The position numbers were made by a program, and so were the translations under genes. This document shows positions 1 to 6,029 of a stretch of 7,175 bases of DNA, in pieces. The notes under the pieces are model-generated. The model did no database searches, was not told where the DNA came from, and worked only from the letters and a program-made list of their open reading frames with translations. How positions within the stretch are numbered: position 1 is the stretch's first letter; every line of letters begins with the position of its first letter. This stretch comes from Clostridia bacterium (GTDB lineage Bacteria > Bacillota > Clostridia > Oscillospirales > CAG-272), in the NCBI GenBank assembly GCA_017457465.1, contig JAFTHJ010000027.1:1-7175 (forward strand). The letters are read 5' to 3'.

Positions 1-12
1 GAGGTACCCATA

Positions 13-225
13 ATGAATAACGGTACTGTAAAATGGTTTAACGCTGAAAAGGGTTACGGATTTATTTCCAACGACGAGGGCGGAGACGATATCTTCGTTC
101 ACTTCTCGGTTATCCAGTGCGAGGGCTACAAGACACTCAAGGAAGGTCAGAAGGTGACCTTTGACGTTGAGCCCGACCCCAAGAACAGCGCAAAGATGAG
201 AGCTATAAACGTAAAGCCTCTCTGA
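13..225 (+). CDS. Cold-shock domain protein (CspA family)
   Basis: This is a complete 70-residue, single-domain cold-shock protein, the normal length for CspA/CspB-type proteins. Such proteins bind single-stranded RNA or DNA in the cytoplasm and act as RNA chaperones or antiterminators. The nucleic-acid-binding surface is intact: an aromatic patch at K7-W8-F9, the RNP1 motif KGYGFI at residues 13-18 and the RNP2 motif IFVHF at 27-31. The ATG start follows a GAGG ribosome binding site at bases 1-4 with an 8-nt spacer. Any long 5' leader, which is typical of thermosensitive csp mRNAs, would lie outside the window. The gene is followed 17 nt later by a hairpin terminator and converges on the aldolase operon, so it is probably monocistronic and functionally separate from the glycan genes. 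The family call is secure; whether it is cold-induced or constitutive cannot be told. Confidence 0.96.
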   Translation: MNNGTVKWFNAEKGYGFISNDEGGDDIFVHFSVIQCEGYKTLKEGQKVTFDVEPDPKNSAKMRAINVKPL

Positions 226-242
226 TTAAACCCAATTGAGAA

Positions 243-271
243 ACGGGTGTCTCACACTGTGAGACACCCGT
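243..271 (+). terminator. Rho-independent terminator between convergent genes
   Basis: A perfect 13-bp inverted repeat (left arm 243-255, right arm 259-271, loop ACT) is followed on the plus strand by CAGTTTTATTT. It lies 17 nt after the cold-shock stop codon and ends 5 bases before the aldolase stop codon at 277-279. It is therefore well placed to terminate both convergent transcripts. On the minus strand the U-tract is weaker (TTTCTC), so efficiency in that direction is less certain. Confidence 0.88.
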
Positions 272-276
272 CAGTT

Positions 277-1236
277 TTATTTAAGGTCTTTGATATTTTC
301 CTTTATCTCGTCGGTAATGAGCTTCATCTGGTCAACACAGAGCTTGTAGTAATTCGTAAGCGTACGTCTGTCAGCGCTTCTCGCGTAGAGCGACATAGGA
401 ATGTTCTCGTGGTGGCTCAAATGATATTTAGCCGTAACGGGATAAACAGGGTTCTCGGTAAAGGCGCACATAGAGAGAGCCGCCTGAACCTTTTGGGCCA
501 TTTCGGGATACTTCTTGAAGTTGTGGCAGAGCCATACATAAAGCTCGGGGTGGAAGTTACACATAATTCCGCAGTATCCGTCGCCGCCCGACTTGAGCGA
601 TTCAAGGCAGGTCTGTCCGTTCGCGTTGAAAAGACCTACTCCGCTTCCGTCGAGAATCTTAAGTCTCTTGGCTATCTCATCGGCGTCACAACAGGTGTCC
701 TTTATGAAAGCGAATCTTCCGCTCTCGGCTATCCACTGTGTCATCTTCTCAGTGAGAAGTCTCTTATAGGGACGGGGACACTCGTATGTACCAACCATAG
801 TCTCCTTGGGGAGAGCGGCAAGAATAGCCTCGGTGTCTGCTATCCACTTTTCGTCGGATGTGTTTTCGATGTCCGAACGGTTGCTTATAAGCACAACGGC
901 GTCAACGCCCGTATCGGCTATTGCGTTGAGCTCGGCACACTGCTCATCGAAATCGTCGGAGACGTGTCCCGAAGCTACGACCGACATCTTCTTGCGCTCG
1001 GGGCTCTTTGCCGCGAGAGCTATTGCTGTGTCGGAAACCGTTTTTGCGAGTTTCACGCGGTCTTCAAGTGAGAGAAAGAGAATTTCGCTGGACTGACATG
1101 AAGCGAAAATACCGTCGCAGCCCTTTTCCCAGTACCATTCGGTGAGCGCCTTTACAGCGCCGTAGTCTACTTTTCCGTTTTCGTTGTAGGGGGTTATCAT
1201 TGTGGGATAAGCGCCCTTGTTGATGTTGAGTTTCAT
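277..1236 (-). CDS. DHDPS/N-acetylneuraminate lyase-family aldolase
   Basis: This is a complete 319-residue protein of the class I aldolase family that includes DapA, NanA and KDG aldolase. These are cytosolic TIM-barrel enzymes that form a Schiff base with pyruvate. The catalytic pair is visible: Tyr151 in TYECPRPYKR and the Schiff-base Lys179 in FAFIKDT. They are 28 residues apart, the same spacing as Tyr133 and Lys161 of E. coli DapA. The N-terminal signature (KGAYPTMITPYNENGKVD) is typical. The usual GTTGE pocket motif is replaced by SCQSSE near residues 46-51, so the protein is unlikely to be the lysine-pathway DapA. The length, slightly above the roughly 290-300 of DapA/NanA, and the sialidase-like neighbour favour a catabolic lyase for a 2-keto acid sugar. 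It starts 32 nt after the upstream gene, with a GAGG site at 1245-1248 eight bases before ATG, and is the second gene of the operon. The family is certain and the substrate unknown. Confidence 0.92.
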   Translation of the reverse strand: MKLNINKGAYPTMITPYNENGKVDYGAVKALTEWYWEKGCDGIFASCQSSEILFLSLEDRVKLAKTVSDTAIALAAKSPERKKMSVVASGHVSDDFDEQCAELNAIADTGVDAVVLISNRSDIENTSDEKWIADTEAILAALPKETMVGTYECPRPYKRLLTEKMTQWIAESGRFAFIKDTCCDADEIAKRLKILDGSGVGLFNANGQTCLESLKSGGDGYCGIMCNFHPELYVWLCHNFKKYPEMAQKVQAALSMCAFTENPVYPVTAKYHLSHHENIPMSLYARSADRRTLTNYYKLCVDQMKLITDEIKENIKDLK

Positions 1237-1268
1237 AGGATTTACCTCATATAGGAAAATTTATATTT

Positions 1269-2681
1269 TCAGAGTATTTCCTCGCTTACGGGAAGCGCTC
1301 TGAAATTTTTGATTCTGTGGAATGTGATGTAGTTACTGTCGTGGAAGTTACCCGCCTCGTTGTCTGCTGTTCTGCAAAGGTAGAGAATATCGTCGCCCTC
1401 AAACATAAAGTCGATGTACTGGAAGCCGATTCGCTTTCCGTCGGGATTTCGTTTGCGCTCGTCTATGAGGTCGCAGACGAATGACCAGTTACGCGCGTCG
1501 GGAGATGAGAGCAGAACAAGGTGTGTGCGGAAATCGTGCTCCTCGGGAGAGGTCATAAGGTTCGCGATAGAATAATATCTGTCGGATACGCTGTCGTACT
1601 GTATCTCAAACTTTGAGTGATTAGCGGGGAATGAGATAGTGCTGTCAAACTCAAGAGGCGCGTCGTGGTCCTTGTCGTTTACAAGGAAGCACAGCGCGTA
1701 GCCGTATTTCGGCGTGAGTCTGTGCATATCGTAGCGCATAATGTTGTAGAGCTTTCCGTCGCGGAGCTTTACGAGACAGCCCTCGATAGTTCCCGCGCTC
1801 TTGCCCTCCTTCGGAACACCCTCCCAATTACTGTCGTATTTGAGCGGCTCGGAGAATGACCAGCTGTTAGCGTCGAGCAGGTCGGAATCAATATCTGCCG
1901 ACATAACCATAGACGCGTGGAAATCCTTGCCCCACGAACCCCATTCAAGAGTGTTGTAAAGACGTCCGTTATATTCAAATACAGGCTGGGGATTCTTGTG
2001 TACGCCCGTCTGCTTACTCTTTCCGTTGCTTCCGCGAAGCAGCAGAGTCGGCTCGGTGAATGTCACACCGCCGTCATAGGAGGCGCCTATGAGCAGGTCT
2101 CCGTACTCGGTTGAACAGGCAAGAATATAAAGCACACCCTTGTGAATGAACATCTTGGGCCAGAAGCAGGGGAAAAGGTCATTTATGTAATACCAGCTCT
2201 TTCCGTCGTCATCGGAGCGGAAGAGGAGCGCCAGATTCTGGGGCGCACCGCCCTGATAAATGTCCATGGAGGCGAGAAGAAAGCCGTCGGGATGTCTTAT
2301 CATAGAGGGGCTGCAAAGGAACTTGCCCGAGAAGATGTAGTAGGGGTCCTGCGGATGAAGATAGTTCACCACACTTCCAAGCACCTTACCCGTACGAGCC
2401 TTTCTGTCGGCGCTCTTTTTGTCGCCTGCCGCTATATAGAAATCATAGTCGGTGTGGTCATCAAGACCCGACAGAGTGCAAAAGCAGTCGGAAGTCTTTC
2501 CAAAGAGAGTGAATTCCTCATCCTCGGATTTTTTATAGTACACAGAATATTCGCTCTCTTCCACGCCAAGCCAGTAAGCCGTGAAAGCACATTCATCTGT
2601 TGTCATACGGCATATATAAATATCTGTTTCCTCAAGCAGAGGACGATAAGGGTGATAAGCCCAACCATTATGCTTTTTCAT
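1269..2681 (-). CDS. Cytosolic sialidase-superfamily beta-propeller protein with N-terminal FN3-like domain
   Basis: The 470-residue protein is read from ATG 2681, which has a GGAG site at 2687-2690. The longer frame, starting at 2747, begins at or before the predicted transcription start and adds a basic extension with no domain, so I reject it. Residues about 20-100 look like a fibronectin type III domain. The rest is a sialidase-like propeller with Asp boxes SDDDGKSW (156-163), SYDGGVTF (201-208) and a degenerate SPDARNW (393-399). By eye, Glu300 and Arg316 (spacing 16, in E..LVKL.DGKLYNIMR), Arg385 (FRTHLVLLSS) and Tyr422 (YIDF) match the GH33 glutamate, second and third arginines and tyrosine nucleophile. 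The first arginine of the RIP motif appears replaced (CSPSM at 123-127), and the acid/base Asp is not evident near N149/L150. There is no signal peptide or membrane segment, unlike most bacterial sialidases, so it should act inside the cell on imported glycan fragments, upstream of the aldolase. The fold is fairly sure, sialidase activity is not. Confidence 0.84.
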   Translation of the reverse strand: MKKHNGWAYHPYRPLLEETDIYICRMTTDECAFTAYWLGVEESEYSVYYKKSEDEEFTLFGKTSDCFCTLSGLDDHTDYDFYIAAGDKKSADRKARTGKVLGSVVNYLHPQDPYYIFSGKFLCSPSMIRHPDGFLLASMDIYQGGAPQNLALLFRSDDDGKSWYYINDLFPCFWPKMFIHKGVLYILACSTEYGDLLIGASYDGGVTFTEPTLLLRGSNGKSKQTGVHKNPQPVFEYNGRLYNTLEWGSWGKDFHASMVMSADIDSDLLDANSWSFSEPLKYDSNWEGVPKEGKSAGTIEGCLVKLRDGKLYNIMRYDMHRLTPKYGYALCFLVNDKDHDAPLEFDSTISFPANHSKFEIQYDSVSDRYYSIANLMTSPEEHDFRTHLVLLSSPDARNWSFVCDLIDERKRNPDGKRIGFQYIDFMFEGDDILYLCRTADNEAGNFHDSNYITFHRIKNFRALPVSEEIL

Positions 2682-2686
2682 ATAAT

Positions 2687-2690
2687 CTCC
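2687..2690 (-). promoter_or_regulatory. Ribosome binding site that fixes the sialidase-like start
   Basis: GGAG on the minus strand lies 5 nt before ATG 2681-2679. It supports initiation there rather than at the in-frame ATG 2747-2745, which is only about 5 nt past the predicted -10 box. Confidence 0.75.
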
Positions 2691-2751
2691 ATTTGATTGT
2701 GATTTATTTGCATATCGAAGCCAAAGCGATATGGCACAAATATACATAGTA

Positions 2752-2781
2752 ATTATAATAGAAACGGGATATATAGGTCAA
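2752..2781 (-). promoter_or_regulatory. Sigma-A-type promoter of the sialidase-like/aldolase operon
   Basis: On the minus strand, TTGACC (2781-2776) and a perfect TATAAT (2757-2752) are separated by 18 bp. Transcription would start near 2745, giving a leader of about 65 nt before ATG 2681. The site lies between the regulator's terminator and the first operon gene, so the operon has its own promoter and need not be read through from the AraC gene. Confidence 0.72.
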
Positions 2782-2802
2782 GCAAAGAAACACGGCAACC
2801 AT

Positions 2803-2834
2803 ACAAAAAATTACAGAAAAATGGTATTTTTTGT
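2803..2834. promoter_or_regulatory. Candidate operator: inverted repeat upstream of the operon promoter
   Basis: ACAAAAAAT (2803-2811) and ATTTTTTGT (2826-2834) form a 9-bp inverted repeat with a 14-nt spacer, starting 21 bp upstream of the -35 box. The part at 2805-2815 reads TGTAATTTTTT on the minus strand and matches 10 of 11 bases of a motif at 3922-3932, 21 bp upstream of the regulator's own -35. The position suits an activator of the AraC class. The region is AT-rich, so chance is a real alternative. Confidence 0.35.
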
Positions 2835-2840
2835 TGTTTA

Positions 2841-2857
2841 ATTCAAGGAAATTGAAT
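2841..2857. repeat. Short perfect inverted repeat (ATTCAA-N5-TTGAAT)
   Basis: ATTCAA (2841-2846) and TTGAAT (2852-2857) are separated by 5 bases. The repeat lies about 100 bp upstream of the predicted operon transcription start and 21 bp from the regulator's terminator. It could be a distal operator half or a chance palindrome in AT-rich DNA. It has no U-tract, so it is not a terminator. Confidence 0.3.
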
Positions 2858-2878
2858 ATTTCTTTATTTTACTGAAAA

Positions 2879-2908
2879 ACCGACGGATATCAGCGGATAT
2901 CCGTCGGT
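2879..2908 (-). terminator. Rho-independent terminator of the AraC-family gene
   Basis: A perfect 13-bp stem (2879-2891 with 2896-2908) and a 4-nt loop AGCG are followed on the minus strand by TTTTCAGT. It begins 5 nt after the regulator's stop codon (2916-2914). It separates regulator transcription from the operon promoter immediately downstream. Confidence 0.88.
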
Positions 2909-2913
2909 ATCGT

Positions 2914-3825
2914 TTATTTGTGGGGGTGCTCGGCGTTGTGTTTTGCTCTGTATTTTTGCGGAGTGAGACCGAATTCAGCCTTGAAATCGCTTATGAAGTA
3001 GGATATGCTTGAATATCCCGCTCTCTCTGCAATGTCAGCCACGGTCAGGTCTGTCTGTATAAGCAGACTCATACCGAAGTCGAGCTTCATTTTTTTAATA
3101 TATTCCAGACAGCTGATTCCCATATGCTTGTGGAAAACCTCTCCGAAATAGTTCGGTGTAAGGAAGACCGCTTGAGCGACCTTTTTAGTGGTAAGCTCGG
3201 GGTCTCTGAAGTTATACTTGATATAGGATATCGCCTTATTTATATAGGTAAGATTTCTCGCGTTTGCTCCTGTGGCAAGGGGCTGGGCGGGTGGCAGCGT
3301 TTTTGTCTGCTCGTGATACAGATATATAAATTTAAGAACGATATAGCTGAAAAGATGTCGGCATATGCGCTTTGAGGAAGCCGAGGTATGCTCTCGCTCC
3401 TTTTTGAGAAGCACAAGAATGGATTTGAATGAGTTATAAGTGTCCTCGTTGAGCGCTATATGAATAGGCTGCTTGAGCGACATAAGCTCGTTGAAAAGCT
3501 CCTCCGATATTGTGTTTTCATTAAAGCTTACCGAGGATATTTTTATAGATGACGAGGGTGCGCTCGGGTCTGTAAGCAGGGTATGAATATCGGAGGGAGT
3601 AAGCAGATAGACATATCTGGAATGAAGCTTATAGGTCTCTCCGTTTATCAGATGGAGAGCCGAGCCTTCGTCGAGTATCTCAAGCTCGAAGTGGTCGTGC
3701 CAATGAACCGTCTGGGTATATTTGGGGTCTGCAAGTTCGACATCGTGGTCGACCGCCACTATCATTTCAAAGCCCGAGCCTCGTTCGACCTTTCTTATAC
3801 TGAAATCGTTGTTTTTGGTTCTCAT
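2914..3825 (-). CDS. AraC-family transcriptional regulator with cupin sensor domain
   Basis: This is a complete 303-residue AraC/XylS-type regulator, a usual length for the class. The N-terminal part (about 20-110) is a cupin ligand-binding domain with the metal/ligand motif HWHDHFELE at 41-49. The C-terminal part (about 190-297) is the double helix-turn-helix domain. The first HTH runs around LTTKKVAQAVFLTPNYFGEV (211-230), the second around TVADIAERAGYSSISYFISD (261-280), followed by the family signature FGLTPQKYR (285-293). A GGGAGG ribosome binding site at 3832-3837 precedes ATG by 6 nt. The gene is divergent from the surface glycosidase gene and lies upstream of the sialidase-like/aldolase operon, the classical position for a local sugar-responsive activator. 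Operator-like repeats lie near its own promoter and near the operon promoter. The family is certain; the inducer is unknown, probably a sugar from the substrate glycan. Confidence 0.95.
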   Translation of the reverse strand: MRTKNNDFSIRKVERGSGFEMIVAVDHDVELADPKYTQTVHWHDHFELEILDEGSALHLINGETYKLHSRYVYLLTPSDIHTLLTDPSAPSSSIKISSVSFNENTISEELFNELMSLKQPIHIALNEDTYNSFKSILVLLKKEREHTSASSKRICRHLFSYIVLKFIYLYHEQTKTLPPAQPLATGANARNLTYINKAISYIKYNFRDPELTTKKVAQAVFLTPNYFGEVFHKHMGISCLEYIKKMKLDFGMSLLIQTDLTVADIAERAGYSSISYFISDFKAEFGLTPQKYRAKHNAEHPHK

Positions 3826-3871
3826 ATTTCGCCTCCCTTGCTTTGTCGAATTAAAGAAGTCTTATGTCTAA

Positions 3872-3900
3872 AGTGTATCATAAAATATTTTTCGCTTCAA
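3872..3900 (-). promoter_or_regulatory. Putative promoter of the AraC-family gene
   Basis: On the minus strand TTGAAG (3900-3895) and TACACT (3877-3872) are spaced by 17 bp, with a TGA extended -10 element directly before TACACT. Transcription would start near 3865, about 40 nt before the ATG. Four of six bases match in each hexamer, so its strength rests partly on the extended element. Confidence 0.55.
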
Positions 3901-3921
3901 TATTATGTGGTTATAATAGTT

Positions 3922-3950
3922 AAAAAATCACAAAACATCCGTGATTTTTT
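3922..3950. promoter_or_regulatory. 10-bp inverted repeat between divergent promoters, candidate operator
   Basis: AAAAAATCAC (3922-3931) and GTGATTTTTT (3941-3950) are perfect inverted arms around a 9-nt spacer. It begins 21 bp upstream of the AraC -35 box and ends 31 bp upstream of the plus-strand -35 box, so one bound protein could influence both promoters. Although the arms end in A and T runs like a terminator, no gene ends here and both flanking transcripts start downstream of it. That makes an operator more likely than a terminator. Confidence 0.45.
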
Positions 3951-3981
3951 ATATTTGCACCTTGCTATTTGTGATGTAATT

Positions 3982-4010
3982 TTGATACTAAAATGTTACA
4001 ATGATATTGT
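3982..4010 (+). promoter_or_regulatory. Putative promoter of the surface-protein genes
   Basis: TTGATA (3982-3987) and TATTGT (4005-4010) are separated by 17 bp, with TGA at 4002-4004 forming an extended -10. Transcription would start near 4017, leaving a short leader before the TTG start at 4041. A TGTAATTTT element at 3975-3983 runs into the -35 box, a placement used by activators that touch sigma. A TATAAT at 3912-3917 is better as a -10 hexamer but lacks a convincing -35. Confidence 0.5.
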
Positions 4011-4024
4011 GGAAAATATTTTTG

Positions 4025-4030
4025 AAGGGA
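4025..4030 (+). promoter_or_regulatory. Ribosome binding site favouring the TTG start of the glycosidase gene
   Basis: AAGGGA lies 10 nt before TTG 4041-4043 but only 1 nt before the alternative in-frame GTG 4032-4034, which is too close for initiation. An in-frame stop (TGA 4023-4025) excludes starts further upstream. Confidence 0.65.
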
Positions 4031-4040
4031 AGTGAGTTTT

Positions 4041-5954
4041 TTGAAAGAAAGATTGTTCAAAATTCTTCTTATTTCACTTGCCGCGGCAACGGTACTCACA
4101 AGCGTTCCTGCCGCCGCAAACACCAAAGGACAGCTTACTGCGTATACGGCACCCGATAACGCTATGTATAACGGTATAGTCCTGCCCGACGGATACGAAT
4201 TCAGTCACGATATGACCGATTCGGCTGTTGACATTCCGCCTTATCTTGTTGATTCAAACGAGGGCGGATACGCACCCGAGGTTATAAATATCGACGTGGG
4301 CAGACAGCTTTTTGTCGATGACTTCCTCATAGAAAGCACAGACCTTACAAGAGCCTATTACGAGGCGGTCAAATATGAATACAACCCCGTATTCTATCCT
4401 GAAACAAAAGAGGAGCTTACAGGCGGAGACAGAGGTTCACCCTCTGTTGGAGCGACCAGCGGCGGACTTTGGTACGATATGGAGGATAAGCTCTATAAGA
4501 TGTGGTATGAGTCGGGCTGGAATGGACTTCTTTCATACGCAACAAGTGAGAACGGTGTTGATTGGGTGCGTCCTGATATTGGTGGAAGCAATGTTGTCCT
4601 TCGCCGTCAGCAGGTCGACTCTTATGTAGTGTGGATAGATTACGATGCTCCTGCTTCCGAAAAATATAAGCTGATGGTAAGAAGCGCCGGTGACAGGGAT
4701 AGTGTAAACGCAAAGCCTGTGCTTTACACATCGGGCACGGGAACGAACTGGAATAAAATAGGTCAGGCAGGTCCTACTGATGACCGAACGACCTTTTTCT
4801 ACAATCCCTTTACAAAGAAATGGGTTTTCTCAATAAGAGCGTCGGCAAAGAGATCGGAGAACCCCTTCTACTATAACGGAGAGCCTACGGGCGGACGCTA
4901 CCGCAAGTATCACGATGGAGACACATTCTTTGAAGCGTCACAGTGGGATACTTGGGATGAACCTGTTGATTGGCTCACGCCTGACGATGGTGATATTTCC
5001 TATTCCAATATAAATCCGACTCCAAAGCACCCGCAGATATACAATTTCGACTCTATCGCGTACGAGAGCGTTATGATAGGTATGTTCGAGATGTGGTACG
5101 GTCCCGAGAATGAGTACATCAACGAGTCGGGTTGGCCCAAGATATGCGACATTCAGGCGGGATTCAGCCGTGACGGCTTCCATTATGACAGACCTAACAG
5201 AAAGGCGCTCATTCCCGCAACCCAGCAGCAGGGAACATGGGACTACGGATATCTCTCTCCTATGGGCGGCGGAATGATAGTTTACGATAACGAAATTCGT
5301 ATCTACTACACAGGCTTCAGCGGATTTTGGGTTGTTGACGGTCAGAGAGTACAGAACCCCTATGCGGGAGGATGTATTGGATACGCAACGCTTCGCCGAG
5401 ACGGATTCGCTTCGATGAACGGAACGGGAACACTGACGACAAATCCCTTGACTGTCACAAAGGATGTTAAATATCTCTTTGTTAATACAAACTCTCTTAA
5501 TGACTCTATCAAGGCTGAAATACTTGATACGGCGGGAAATGTTATCGAGGGATATTCGGCAGCCGATTGCGAGGCTATCACCGATAATACCGCAAAGGTC
5601 AAGTTTACCTGGAGCGGAGAGAACGACCTCTCGATGCTTGAGGGTAAGCAGTTCAAGATAAAGTTCTATCTTGATAACGCACAGCTTTATTCCTTCTGGC
5701 TCGCTGAAGACGAGCTCGGCGTATCGGGCGGAGAGCTTGGCGCGGGATATATAGGTGAGGAAACTCCTCTTCCCGAGCAGACTGTAGCTTATACGACGAC
5801 TGCCGACACCACGGCGGCTACCGAGGAGACAGAGAAGAAGAGCATAGTTGTTCCGATAGTTATCGGAAGTATCGCGGGTGCTGTCGTAGTTGGCGGCGGA
5901 GTTACCGCGGGAGTTCTTGTGTATAACAAGAAGAAAAAATCAAAAGTGAATTAA
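4041..5954 (+). CDS. Membrane-anchored GH32/GH43-like propeller glycosidase (putative)
   Basis: This is a complete 637-residue exported protein, read from TTG 4041. A signal peptide (KERLFK, a hydrophobic core, then VPAAA-N, cleavage near residue 26) leads into a five-bladed-propeller region at about 85-455. The opening DVGRQLFVDDFLIES (85-99) and blade repeats of SxDG type, such as YATSENGVDW (166-175) and GFSRDGFHYDRP (374-385), resemble a group of GH32/GH43-like proteins common in glycan-degrading bacteria. A beta-sandwich follows (about 455-555), from GYATLRRDGF into the LFVNTNSL...LYSFWLAE region, which I recall accompanying this family. Then come a Thr-rich linker (about 580-600), a transmembrane helix (601-628) and a KKKK-containing tail, giving an outward-facing type I anchor. 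The classical GH32 motifs (NDPNG, ECP) are not visible, so the substrate and even the activity are unproven. It is divergent from the AraC gene and probably co-transcribed with the next gene, 75 nt downstream with no terminator between. Confidence 0.8.
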   Translation: MKERLFKILLISLAAATVLTSVPAAANTKGQLTAYTAPDNAMYNGIVLPDGYEFSHDMTDSAVDIPPYLVDSNEGGYAPEVINIDVGRQLFVDDFLIESTDLTRAYYEAVKYEYNPVFYPETKEELTGGDRGSPSVGATSGGLWYDMEDKLYKMWYESGWNGLLSYATSENGVDWVRPDIGGSNVVLRRQQVDSYVVWIDYDAPASEKYKLMVRSAGDRDSVNAKPVLYTSGTGTNWNKIGQAGPTDDRTTFFYNPFTKKWVFSIRASAKRSENPFYYNGEPTGGRYRKYHDGDTFFEASQWDTWDEPVDWLTPDDGDISYSNINPTPKHPQIYNFDSIAYESVMIGMFEMWYGPENEYINESGWPKICDIQAGFSRDGFHYDRPNRKALIPATQQQGTWDYGYLSPMGGGMIVYDNEIRIYYTGFSGFWVVDGQRVQNPYAGGCIGYATLRRDGFASMNGTGTLTTNPLTVTKDVKYLFVNTNSLNDSIKAEILDTAGNVIEGYSAADCEAITDNTAKVKFTWSGENDLSMLEGKQFKIKFYLDNAQLYSFWLAEDELGVSGGELGAGYIGEETPLPEQTVAYTTTADTTAATEETEKKSIVVPIVIGSIAGAVVVGGGVTAGVLVYNKKKKSKVN

Positions 5955-6029
5955 ACAAGGCGAGACAGCTGTTGTTTAAATATTTTAAATATAAAAAATA
6001 AAATACCTGAACGGTAGAAAGGAATTATT

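Noticed and set aside
247..1071. Long plus-strand open frame (274 codons) opposite the aldolase gene
   Set aside because: Its start lies inside the terminator hairpin, it has no ribosome binding site or recognisable domain, and the opposite strand encodes a clear aldolase with catalytic motifs. It is an antisense shadow.
2142..2696. Plus-strand open frame (184 codons) antisense to the N-terminal half of the sialidase-like gene
   Set aside because: It shows no ribosome binding site, promoter or family resemblance, and the reverse frame has Asp boxes and an FN3-like domain.
2682..2747. 22-residue N-terminal extension of the sialidase-like protein from ATG 2747
   Set aside because: That ATG lies at or just upstream of the predicted transcription start, and the internal ATG at 2681 has a good GGAG site.
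3583..4035. Plus-strand open frame crossing the AraC 5' end and the divergent intergenic region
   Set aside because: It overlaps both promoters and the cupin-coding sequence antisense, with no ribosome binding site and no domain.
5955..6029. Possible separate promoter or terminator between the two surface-protein genes
   Set aside because: The gap is AT-rich, but I find no -35/-10 pair with proper spacing and no GC-rich hairpin, so co-transcription is the simpler reading.
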